Under the pieces are notes generated by a model, which worked only from the letters and a program-made list of their open reading frames with translations, searched no databases and was not told where the DNA came from. Source: Hyphomicrobiales bacterium (GTDB taxonomy: Bacteria; Pseudomonadota; Alphaproteobacteria; Rhizobiales; Rhizobiaceae). Taken from it: a stretch of DNA of 64,000 nucleotides. The number at the start of each line of letters is the position of its first letter. Position 1 is the first letter of the stretch. This document shows, piece by piece, positions 8,572 to 15,970 of the stretch. The DNA lies in contig QEVK01000004.1 in NCBI GenBank assembly GCA_003577315.1, positions 71,358 to 135,357 on the forward strand. The letters run 5' to 3'. A program made the position numbers and the translations under genes.

Positions 8572-9304
8572 CGGCGGCCTCCCCCAGATAGAGTTCCACC
8601 ACGGCCGGGTCGCTGGCGACCTCGCGCGGGGTGCCCGACACCATGCGCGCGCCGCGGTTCATGAAGATCGCCTCGTCGGCGAGCTCGCTGATCACCTTCA
8701 TGTTGTGCTCGATCAGCACGATGGTCAGCCCGTCGGAGCGCAGCGTCCTGACCAGGTCGATGAGGCCGGGAATGCTCTTCATGTCGACGCCGCCCGTCAC
8801 CTCGTCCATCAGCAGCAGCCTGGGGCGCGTGGCCATGGCGCGGGCGAGCTCCAGCCGCTTGCGCTGGCCCGTCGACAGCCCCTTGGCCGGAGCGTCGAGC
8901 TTGTCGCCGAGCCCGACCTTGTCGGCATAGGCCTCGCACGCCTTGCGCAGCTCCGCCATCGTGGAATGGAAGGGCCGCGCGCCGACCATGATGTTCTCCG
9001 TCACGGAAAGCTGCTCGAAGGGCTGGGTGATCTGGAACGTCCTCGCCAGCCCGGCGCGGCAGCGCCCGTCGGGACGCATCGCGGTGATGTCGCGGCCCTC
9101 GAACACGATGCTGCCCCTGTCCGGCTTGTGGACCCCGGCGATGACGTGGAACGTCGTGGTCTTGCCCGCGCCGTTCGGCCCCATCAGGGCCAGGATCTGG
9201 CCCTGCTTCACGTCGAGGGAAAGATTGTCGATCGCCACGATGCCGCCGAAGGTCATCGTGATCGCCTCAACCCTGAGGAGCGGCGCGCTCGCTGGATTCG
9301 CCAT
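8561..9304 (-). CDS. livG: ABC transporter ATP-binding protein LivG
   Basis: This 247-residue ATPase shows Walker A (GPNGAGKTT), a family-typical LARTFQITQPFEQLSVTENI segment, a signature in the form LSTGQRKRLELARAM (T replaces the second S/G of the commoner LSGGQ), Walker B (RLLLMDEVTGGVD) and the H-switch (IEHNM). The ATG at 9304 is the first start after the intercistronic hairpin at 9406-9432. It acts with LivF on the cytoplasmic face of the LivH-LivM channel. The T in the signature and V in place of P after the Walker B Glu are mild departures from consensus and recur in some alphaproteobacterial LivG proteins. Confidence 0.92.
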   Translation of the reverse strand: MANPASAPLLRVEAITMTFGGIVAIDNLSLDVKQGQILALMGPNGAGKTTTFHVIAGVHKPDRGSIVFEGRDITAMRPDGRCRAGLARTFQITQPFEQLSVTENIMVGARPFHSTMAELRKACEAYADKVGLGDKLDAPAKGLSTGQRKRLELARAMATRPRLLLMDEVTGGVDMKSIPGLIDLVRTLRSDGLTIVLIEHNMKVISELADEAIFMNRGARMVSGTPREVASDPAVVELYLGEAADGH

Positions 9305-9405
9305 GCGTCAGACTCCGGTCGTGGTTCGTGGGATGGCCTCGCCCGGTCCACCCCGCCCGGCCCGCCCGGCCCGGAAAATGCGGGGCGGGCAGGCAGAAGG
9401 AACAA

Positions 9406-9432
9406 CCGGAAGGGCGCTGCGCGCCCTTCCGG
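9406..9432 (-). terminator. Intercistronic stem-loop between the binding-protein gene and livG (attenuating terminator candidate)
   Basis: A perfect 12-bp inverted repeat (CCGGAAGGGCGC / GCGCCCTTCCGG) surrounds a 3-base loop. Read on the minus strand the stem is followed by TTGTTCCTTCT, a weak T-rich run. It lies 30 bases after the binding-protein stop and about 100 bases before livG. Partial termination or transcript stabilisation here would yield more binding protein than transporter, a common design in ABC operons. Function is inferred from structure and position. Confidence 0.65.
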
Positions 9433-9461
9433 CCATGTCGTCGCTCAGGTGATCGCCGCGA

Positions 9462-10676
9462 TCACTTGAACTCGGCGGTGGCGGCCGAGGGCGGCCACAC
9501 GGCCTTGCTCACGCCGTCCTGGATCTGCGCGACGGCGACCGGCAGGAAGTCCGCGCCGATCTTGGGCGTGTGGTTCGCCGTGTCGTAGACGAAGCGGCCG
9601 GTGTAGCAGGGGAAGTCCGTGGTCGCGAAGGCTTCCGACAGCTTGGCCGGCTCGTGGGTGCCGGCGCGCTTGAGGTTGTCGACCAGCATCGCCATCTGGC
9701 AGTAGCCCTGCGCGTGGTCGCCGGTGGCGGCGATGCCCTTGGCCCCCATCAGGTCGAAGAGCGCCTTGTGCCGCTCGTTGTTGACCGGATCGTAGAGCAT
9801 CGGGGTCCACAGCATCCCTTCCGAATCGGCGCCGACGCCCTCGTGGAACTCGGGACGCAGCGGGTAGTAGATCGCCACGTGCAGCGAATCGAGGCCGGTC
9901 TCCTTGATCTGCCGGGTCAGCGCGACGCCCGAATTGACCGAGGTGAAGATCGAGACCACGACGTCGGGCCTGTCGGCGCGCAGCTTGGAAAGCTGCGGGT
10001 AGAAGTCGGAATGGCCGAGCGGCACGGCCTCGTGCCCGGCTTCCGTCCAGCCCGCCTCCTTGAACAGCGGCACCGCATATTCGGTGTTCGACTTGCCGTA
10101 GTCGGTGTCCTCGAAGATGAAGGCGATCTTCTTGTCGCCGGGCTCGAACTTGCCGGCGGCCATCAGGCCCTCGACCGCCTCGAACACCGCCTTGGCATAG
10201 GCGTCGGAGTTCCAGCTCGACTTCCAGAAATTGGCGAAGCGGACCGGGTCGCTCTCGACCTTGCGCGCGATCTCGGACGAGACCGGCTGGCCGCTCATGA
10301 CGAACTTGCCGTAGGAGGCGGCGACGTCCATCAGCGCGATCGTCACCGAGGAGGCGAACATGTCCCCGATCAGCAGGTCGACATTGTCGCGGGTCAGGAG
10401 CTTCTGGGCGGCCGAGACGCCCATCTCGGGCCGCGAGGCGCTGTCCTCGAAGATCAGCGTCACCGTGGTCTTCTCGCCGTTGAGGTCGATGCCGCCATCG
10501 GCGTTCACCGCGTCGACGACGAACTGGTAGGCGTCGCGCATGGCGATGCCCGACGTGGCGGCGGGGCCCGTCAGCGGACCGACGACGCCGATCTTCAATT
10601 CGGCGGCGAGGCCGGCGGTGCCGGACAGAAGCGTGGCTCCCATCAGGGAGGCACAGAATGCTTGCACGAGTTTCAT
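9462..10676 (-). CDS. Periplasmic substrate-binding protein of the Liv/amide (type I periplasmic binding fold) family
   Basis: The 404-residue protein begins with a Sec signal peptide (MKLVQAFCASLMGATLLSGTAGLA, cleavage predicted near residue 24-26), followed by the mature start ELKIGVVGPLTGPAATSG typical of Leu/Ile/Val-binding proteins. The ATG at 10676 is preceded by AGAGAGGGA; the longer open frame upstream has no family similarity. The segments IFEDSASRPEMG, LLIGDMFASSV and IAFIFEDTDYGKSN are type I binding-fold hallmarks. It captures substrate in the periplasm for LivHMGF. The ligand cannot be read from sequence, but hydrolase neighbours point to an amide or N-substituted amino acid. Confidence 0.92.
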   Translation of the reverse strand: MKLVQAFCASLMGATLLSGTAGLAAELKIGVVGPLTGPAATSGIAMRDAYQFVVDAVNADGGIDLNGEKTTVTLIFEDSASRPEMGVSAAQKLLTRDNVDLLIGDMFASSVTIALMDVAASYGKFVMSGQPVSSEIARKVESDPVRFANFWKSSWNSDAYAKAVFEAVEGLMAAGKFEPGDKKIAFIFEDTDYGKSNTEYAVPLFKEAGWTEAGHEAVPLGHSDFYPQLSKLRADRPDVVVSIFTSVNSGVALTRQIKETGLDSLHVAIYYPLRPEFHEGVGADSEGMLWTPMLYDPVNNERHKALFDLMGAKGIAATGDHAQGYCQMAMLVDNLKRAGTHEPAKLSEAFATTDFPCYTGRFVYDTANHTPKIGADFLPVAVAQIQDGVSKAVWPPSAATAEFK

Positions 10677-10740
10677 GGGTTTCCCTCTCTGGTTGGCCGC
10701 CGGGTTCGCCGGGCGGGGTTGAGGATGCGCGGACATCCGG

Positions 10741-12024
10741 TCAGACCGGCTCTGTCCCGCACCACTGCGCGATGAACAGCGCCATGGCCTTAGTGACGCT
10801 GCGGACGGAATCGAGGCTGACATATTCGTCGAAGCCGTGGATGTTGTGCGAGATCGGCCCGTAGCAGAGCGTCGGGATGCCATTATAGAGCGCATAGACG
10901 CGGGCATCGAGATAGCCGGGGGTGATGAAGCTCTTCAGCTTCTCGCCGAAGGCCGCCTCGTGGGCGGCGGCCAGCGTGTCCTCGGCCGCCGAGCCGGGCT
11001 CCAGGTAGTAGCCCTCGGCGTTGAAGCCGTTCTGCGTGATACGCGGCGGGTTCTGGGCGAGGAAGCGGTCGCCGCGCGAGAACTTCGCGATGTGATCGGT
11101 GATCTCGCGCAGCCTGTCCTGCGCCTTCTGCCCCGGATAGATCGAGACGCGCACCTGGAACCTGCACCATGCCGGAACCGAGGAGCCCCAGTCGCCGCCA
11201 TGGATGATGCCGATGTTCATGTTGATCGGGTGATCGAGATCCTCGAAGCCGCGATGCGCGCCCTTCTCGGCGTTCCAGCGCGCCTCGACCTCGCGCAGCG
11301 CGCCGATCACGCGATAGGCCGCGTCGATGGCGTTGGCGCCCTCGCCCATCTCGCGGACATGGACGGGAATGCCGCGCACCTCGACCTCGAACCACAGCAC
11401 GCCGGTGCAGCCGCGCGCCAGCATGTTGTCCTCGGGCTCCGGTATCAGCGCCGCGTCGGCGGTGTAGCCGCGCAGGAAGGTCTGGAGCGCGCCGTTGCCG
11501 GTCGATTCCTCCTCGACCACGGATTGCAGATAGACGGTCGCGGCCGGTTGCAGGCCGATCCGGCGCAGCGCCTCCAGCGCGAAGACGTTGGCGGCGGCGC
11601 CGGCCTTCATGTCGCCCGCGCCGCGGCCGTACATGCGGTCGCCGACGACCTCGCCGCCATAGGGGTCGTGCTCCCACATGTCGAGCGGGCCGACCGGCAC
11701 CACGTCGACATGGTGCTGGAGGATGAGGGAGCGGCCCTTCTCCTGCCGCGGATGGTGGATGCCCACGACGATCGGCGCGCGGGAATGCTCGGCCGAGAAC
11801 GGCGCGCCGCCCTCATGCGCGGCCAGCGCCGCCTCGTCCATCTCGAAACGGTCCATCGCCAGGCCGCGGGCGGCGTAGTCCCGGTAGAGAAAGTCCTGGA
11901 TGGTGAATTCCGCGCCCCGCTGCGAGGCGAACGACACGAGTTTTCGTGTGTAGGCGATCTGCTCGTCGAAGCCTTCGTCGACGGAACGCATGATCGCGGC
12001 ACGCAGGTCGGCGTCCAATGTCAT
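10741..12024 (-). CDS. M20 (ArgE/DapE-type) zinc deacylase, operon copy 1
   Basis: A 427-residue M20 hydrolase with QHHVDVVPVG, GRGAGDMKAG, VVEEESTGNG, IPEPEDN and the C-terminal TLCYGPISHNIHGFDEYV metal-ligand block. It is the first gene of the long minus-strand operon and is paralogous to the enzyme at 4618-5910. The start is ambiguous. A TTG at 12060 lies upstream of the predicted transcript start and can be excluded. ATG at 12024 aligns with the paralogue's start but an AAGGAGG ribosome site abuts it directly. The TTG codon at 12018 sits six bases from the same AAGGAGG and could be the true start, shortening the protein by two residues. The probable reaction is removal of an N-acyl group from an imported amino acid derivative. 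Confidence 0.87.
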   Translation of the reverse strand: MTLDADLRAAIMRSVDEGFDEQIAYTRKLVSFASQRGAEFTIQDFLYRDYAARGLAMDRFEMDEAALAAHEGGAPFSAEHSRAPIVVGIHHPRQEKGRSLILQHHVDVVPVGPLDMWEHDPYGGEVVGDRMYGRGAGDMKAGAAANVFALEALRRIGLQPAATVYLQSVVEEESTGNGALQTFLRGYTADAALIPEPEDNMLARGCTGVLWFEVEVRGIPVHVREMGEGANAIDAAYRVIGALREVEARWNAEKGAHRGFEDLDHPINMNIGIIHGGDWGSSVPAWCRFQVRVSIYPGQKAQDRLREITDHIAKFSRGDRFLAQNPPRITQNGFNAEGYYLEPGSAAEDTLAAAHEAAFGEKLKSFITPGYLDARVYALYNGIPTLCYGPISHNIHGFDEYVSLDSVRSVTKAMALFIAQWCGTEPV

Positions 12025-12050
12025 CCTCCTTGTGTTTGTTTCCCTGGGGA

Positions 12051-12080
12051 ATATAAGCAATATTGACCTTCACAAGTCAA
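12051..12080 (-). promoter_or_regulatory. Predicted sigma-70-type promoter of the deacylase/Liv operon
   Basis: On the minus strand TTGACT (12075-12080) and TTATAT (12051-12056) are separated by 18 bases, close to the vegetative consensus. The transcript would start near 12044, just upstream of the ATG at 12024. The -35 box forms the right arm of TTGAC-N8-GTCAA (12063-12080), a further inverted repeat that may be an operator. The neighbouring palindrome at 12095-12111 lies directly upstream. Confidence 0.55.
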
Positions 12081-12094
12081 CTATTGATTTGATA

Positions 12095-12111
12095 GTATCA
12101 TTGAGTGATAC
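12095..12111. promoter_or_regulatory. Putative IclR operator palindrome GTATCATTGAGTGATAC
   Basis: A perfect 6-bp inverted repeat (GTATCA / TGATAC) with a 5-base centre lies between the divergent deacylase operon and the IclR gene. It overlaps a possible GTG start at 12105, which argues that the regulator starts downstream at 12120 or 12135. IclR-family regulators bind short imperfect palindromes of this size next to their own gene, so autoregulation and control of the divergent operon is the simple reading. Confidence 0.5.
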
Positions 12112-12134
12112 ATTTGCGAATGGAAGCCGCCGCG

Positions 12135-12944
12135 ATGCCCCAGACCGAATCCGTTGCCGACAATGCCGGGCCGAATGTGCGTTCGGTCGAGAGAATCGCC
12201 GCGATCCTGACCGCCTTCACCGCCGCGCGCCCGATGCTGACGCTGTCCGAGGTGGCGCGGACGGCGGCGCTGGACAAGAACACGACGCGCCGCCTGCTGA
12301 TCGCGCTGAGCCGGACCGGGCTGGTGCGGCGCGACGAGGCCGAGGGCACCTACGGTCTCGACATCGCCATGCTGAAGCTTCAGCCCGCCGTCGTCGGCCC
12401 GCGCGCCCTGCGCGAGACGGCCGCGCCCTATCTCCAGCGACTGACGACGGAAACCGGCATGACCTCCTTCTTCTGGCTGCCCGACCCGTCCGGCGCGATC
12501 TGCATCGAGAGGGTGCGCGCCAGCGGCGTCTTCCTCGACGTGCCGTGGTCCTCCCCGGGCAGCACCCTGCCGCTCAACATGGCCGCGGGCCCGCGCGTGA
12601 TCCTCGCCTATCTCGACGAGCCGGCGCGGCGGGCCTGGCTGGCGCAGCCCCAGCCCGCCCGGACGCAGTCCTCGCAGACCGACCCCGCGGAGCTGGAGGA
12701 GGCCGCAGGGCGCATCCGCGAGCGCGGCCACGAGATGGTGGCCGACGATTTCGTCGTCGGGCTGGCCGGCCTCGGCGCGCCGGTCTTCGACCGCCTGGGC
12801 GCCTTCGTCGCCTCGGTTTCGGTCACGACCCGCTCGGGCGACTTCGACGACCCGGCATTGCTGGCCCGCACCCTCGCGGCCGTGCGCGAGACGGCGGCCG
12901 ACATCGGCGTGCGCCTGGAAGGCGGCCCGTCCGCGTCGGACTGA
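12135..12944 (+). CDS. IclR-family transcriptional regulator
   Basis: From the ATG at 12135 the protein is 269 residues: an N-terminal winged helix-turn-helix (VRSVERIAAIL, LSEVARTAALDKNTTRRLLIAL, GLVRRDEAEGTYGLD) and a C-terminal GAF-like effector domain from about residue 90 to the end. The chosen ATG has GGAAG eight bases upstream. In-frame GTG (12105) and ATG (12120) lie further upstream; the first is inside the palindrome. The gene is divergent from the deacylase/Liv operon and convergent with ggt. IclR proteins commonly repress or activate adjacent catabolic operons in response to a small organic ligand, so control of the minus-strand operon is likely. Confidence 0.9.
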   Translation: MPQTESVADNAGPNVRSVERIAAILTAFTAARPMLTLSEVARTAALDKNTTRRLLIALSRTGLVRRDEAEGTYGLDIAMLKLQPAVVGPRALRETAAPYLQRLTTETGMTSFFWLPDPSGAICIERVRASGVFLDVPWSSPGSTLPLNMAAGPRVILAYLDEPARRAWLAQPQPARTQSSQTDPAELEEAAGRIRERGHEMVADDFVVGLAGLGAPVFDRLGAFVASVSVTTRSGDFDDPALLARTLAAVRETAADIGVRLEGGPSASD

Positions 12945-12968
12945 GGAAGGGAGGGACGCCGCCATCGC

Positions 12969-14648
12969 CTACCGCCCCGCCGGGCTGTCGGGCCAGAACC
13001 GGGTGCCGGCGCGGGCGAGCCCGCCGCCGAGGCCGATGGCCACGCCGTCGGCGCGCCAGCAGGCCGCGCCCTCCATGCCGCCCTCGTCGAAGGCGATGGC
13101 GCACATGCCGCCGCCGACATGCGGCAGGCGCTGCGCGATCCAGCCGCGGCCGCGCAGGCCCTCCTCGACCTCCGCGGGGAAACCGTCCTCCAGCTCGAGC
13201 TCGGCCCCTTGCGTCCACAGCCGCGGCGCCTCGACCGCCTCCTGCAGGCTCATGCCGTATTCGAGCAGGTTGACGATCGCCTGCATCACGCTGCCGAAGA
13301 TGCGCAGGCCCCCGGGCAGGCCCAGCGCATAGCGCGGCCTGCCGTTGGCGAGGACGATGGTCGGGGCCATCGACGTGGTGACGCGCTTGCCCGGCGCGAT
13401 GGAGTTGGCGCGCCCCGGCACCGGGTCGAACAGGGCCATGTAGTTGTTCGGCACGATGCCGGTGCCGGGGATCACCATGCGCGCGCCGAACAGGCCGTTG
13501 ATCGTCTGGGTGGTGGCGACGATGTTGCCGTGCCGGTCGGCGGTGGTGACGTGGGTGGTGTGCGCCTCGAACGCCGACGGCACGCCGGCGCTCCACGGCT
13601 GCGTGCGCTCGTGCGCGATCAGGGCGCGGCGCTCGGCGGCGTAGTCGTCGGCGATCAGCCGCTCCACCGGCACGTCGACGAAGGCGGGATCGGCGGTCGA
13701 GGCGGCGCGGTCGGCGAAGGCGATGCGCAGCGCCTCGGCGGTCAGGTGGGCGGCGTCGGTGCTGCCGAAGCCCATGCCGGCGAGATCGAAGCCCTCGAGG
13801 ATCTTCAGCATCTGGATGACGTGGACCCCGCCGGCCGAGGGCGGCGGCGGGCCGACGATCTCGTGGCCGCGGTAGAGGCCGCGAACCGGCATGCGGGCGA
13901 TGGTCGCGACCGTCTCGAGGTCGGCGCGCTCCATCGGCGAGCCGGCGCTGCGCAGCGCCTCGACGATGCGCGCGCCGAGCGCGCCGCGATAGAGCGCGTC
14001 CGGCCCCTCGGCGGCGATGGCGGAAAGGGTGTCGGCGTAGTCCGCCATCACCAGCCGCTGGCCGGCGACGAGCGGGGCGCCGTCGTTGGTCAGGATGCGC
14101 CTGGCCTCGGGGTCCCGCGCCAGATCGTGGCAGGCTTCGGCCGCGCAGGCCGCGAGATAGGGCGTGACGGCGAAGCCGCGCCGGGCGTGGCGGATCGCCG
14201 GCTCCATCACGTCGGCAAGCGGCAGGGTTCCGTACTGTTCGAGCGCGTCGCACCAGCCGCGCAGGGTGCCCGGCGTGGCGACGGCGGTGGCGCCGTGGGT
14301 GTTGGCGCGGCCCTCGACCTCGTAGCCGACGCCGGTGGGCGCGAACATGTCGGCGCGCGCGGCCCCGGGAGCCCGGCTCTGCCCGTCGAGGACGACGTGG
14401 CGGCCGTCGGCCATGCGGATATGCGCCATGCCGCCGCCGAAGATCCCGACCATCATCGGCTCGACGACGGTGAGGGCAAACAGCGTCGCCACCGCCGCGT
14501 CGACGGCGTTGCCGCCCGCCGCCAGCATCTCGGCGCCGGCCGCGCTCGCCAGCGGGTGATTGGCGACCACCATGCCGTCGCGCGCGCGCGCCGGCTGCTT
14601 CTCGGGGGTAAAGACCGCGTGCGCGCGCGCGCGCCAGTTGCCGGTCAT
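12969..14648 (-). CDS. ggt: Gamma-glutamyltransferase
   Basis: The 559-residue protein is full length for this self-processing N-terminal-nucleophile hydrolase. The autocleavage site and catalytic threonine are visible in EAHTTHVTTADRHGNIVAT, followed by the downstream small-subunit motif NNYMALFDPVPG. The N-terminal GGNAVDAAVAT and GIFGGGMAHI blocks belong to the large subunit. There is no clear signal peptide, whereas many bacterial homologues are periplasmic, so a cytoplasmic location is possible. The enzyme cleaves or transfers gamma-glutamyl groups. Its ATG overlaps the aminotransferase stop (ATGA) and follows AAGGAGA, so it belongs to a three-gene operon with a kinase and a class III PLP enzyme. 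It may release an amine from a gamma-glutamyl conjugate in that pathway. Confidence 0.92.
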   Translation of the reverse strand: MTGNWRARAHAVFTPEKQPARARDGMVVANHPLASAAGAEMLAAGGNAVDAAVATLFALTVVEPMMVGIFGGGMAHIRMADGRHVVLDGQSRAPGAARADMFAPTGVGYEVEGRANTHGATAVATPGTLRGWCDALEQYGTLPLADVMEPAIRHARRGFAVTPYLAACAAEACHDLARDPEARRILTNDGAPLVAGQRLVMADYADTLSAIAAEGPDALYRGALGARIVEALRSAGSPMERADLETVATIARMPVRGLYRGHEIVGPPPPSAGGVHVIQMLKILEGFDLAGMGFGSTDAAHLTAEALRIAFADRAASTADPAFVDVPVERLIADDYAAERRALIAHERTQPWSAGVPSAFEAHTTHVTTADRHGNIVATTQTINGLFGARMVIPGTGIVPNNYMALFDPVPGRANSIAPGKRVTTSMAPTIVLANGRPRYALGLPGGLRIFGSVMQAIVNLLEYGMSLQEAVEAPRLWTQGAELELEDGFPAEVEEGLRGRGWIAQRLPHVGGGMCAIAFDEGGMEGAACWRADGVAIGLGGGLARAGTRFWPDSPAGR

Positions 14649-15970
14649 CGGGCGTCTCCTTCCATTGTCGAAAGCACGTGCGCGAGCGCGTCGGCGAAGA
14701 GGTCGATCCCGGCGGCGTCGATCACCAGCGGCGGGCGGACCTTCAGCACGTTGTGGTGCATGCCGCAGGAGCTGATGAGGACGCCGGCCTCGCGCATGCC
14801 GTTGACGATGCGCGCGGCAGCCGCCTTGTCGGGGGCGCCGCCGCTGCGGATATCGACGCCGATCATCAGGCCGGCGCCGCGCACGGCGGCAAGCAGCGGA
14901 TGGCGCGACGACAGCGCCCGAAGGCGCGCGGTCAGGCGCTCGCCCATCCTGGCGGCGTTCTCCTGCAATCCCTGCGCCTCGATGGCGTCGAGCACCGCCA
15001 GCGCCGCCGCGCAGGAGACGGCGTTGCCGCCGAAGGTGTTGAAGTAGCGCGACGTGCGGCCGAACTCGGCGACGACCTGCGGGCGCACGGCGATCCCCGC
15101 CACCGGATGGCCGTTGCCCATCGGCTTGCCCATCGTGACGATGTCGGGCACGACGCCGTGGCGCTGGAAGCCCCAGAAGTGGTCGCCGGTGCGGGCGAAG
15201 CCGGGCTGCACCTCGTCGGCCACGAAGATGCCGCCGGCGCGGCGGATCGCCTCGGCCGCGGGCGCGAGGAAGCCGTCGGGACCGGGGCGGACGCCGTCGC
15301 TGGTGAACATGGTGTCGACGATCAGCATGGCCGGGCGGATGCCGTGGCGGCGCAGGCCGGCGACGGCCCGCTCGACGGCCTCGGCGAAGCCGCCGGGGCC
15401 CTCGGCGCCGGGGTCCCCCGGCGCGGGCACGGTGGCGACATGCCGCCCGAGATCGACCGAGGCGCCGAGCGAGGGCGAGAACTGCGCCACCGCGTCGGTG
15501 ATGCCGTGATAGGCGGTCTCGGTGACGACGATGCCGGTCGCGCCGGTGAAGCCGCGCGCGATGCGCCATGCGAGATCGTTGGCCTCGCTGCCGGTGCAGG
15601 TCAGCATGACATGGCCGAGCTCGCCCGGCATGGTCGCGAGAAGCCGTTCCGCCAGCGTCAGGATCGCCTCGTGCATGTAGCGGGTGTTGGTGGCCAGCAT
15701 CCCGACCTGCCGCCTGATCGCCTCGACCACCGCCGGATGGCAATGGCCGAGGGAGGCGACGTTGTTGTAGGCGTCGAGATAGCGCCGTCCGGCGGCGTCG
15801 ATCAGCCAGACGCCTTCGCCGCGCACGAAATGCAGCGGCTCCTCGTACATCAGCCGGTAGGCCGGGCCGAGCAGGCGCGCGCGCTCCTCGACCAGGCGCT
15901 GCGAGGCCGGATCGAGCCGGACCTTGCCCGGCACGAAGGCGTTGGCCATGGCGGTGTCGGCGGGCTTCAT
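14645..15970 (-). CDS. Class III PLP-dependent aminotransferase / phospho-lyase-like enzyme
   Basis: The 441-residue protein has the fold-type I class III motifs: GEGVWLIDAAGRRYLDAYNN near the N-terminus, a TGSEAND cofactor loop, D252 of VADEVQPGF (pyridine nitrogen) and K282 of TMGKPMGNG as the Schiff-base lysine. The overall sequence style (NTRYMHE, LTCTGSEANDLAWR, HFWGFQRHGVVPDIV) resembles the branch that includes ethanolamine-phosphate and 5-phosphohydroxy-lysine phospho-lyases. That resemblance is strengthened by the overlapping upstream kinase gene. Predicted role: elimination of phosphate and ammonia from a phosphorylated amino alcohol. An ordinary omega-transaminase remains possible. 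A second in-frame ATG at codon 8 could also be the start. Confidence 0.88.
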   Translation of the reverse strand: MKPADTAMANAFVPGKVRLDPASQRLVEERARLLGPAYRLMYEEPLHFVRGEGVWLIDAAGRRYLDAYNNVASLGHCHPAVVEAIRRQVGMLATNTRYMHEAILTLAERLLATMPGELGHVMLTCTGSEANDLAWRIARGFTGATGIVVTETAYHGITDAVAQFSPSLGASVDLGRHVATVPAPGDPGAEGPGGFAEAVERAVAGLRRHGIRPAMLIVDTMFTSDGVRPGPDGFLAPAAEAIRRAGGIFVADEVQPGFARTGDHFWGFQRHGVVPDIVTMGKPMGNGHPVAGIAVRPQVVAEFGRTSRYFNTFGGNAVSCAAALAVLDAIEAQGLQENAARMGERLTARLRALSSRHPLLAAVRGAGLMIGVDIRSGGAPDKAAAARIVNGMREAGVLISSCGMHHNVLKVRPPLVIDAAGIDLFADALAHVLSTMEGDAR

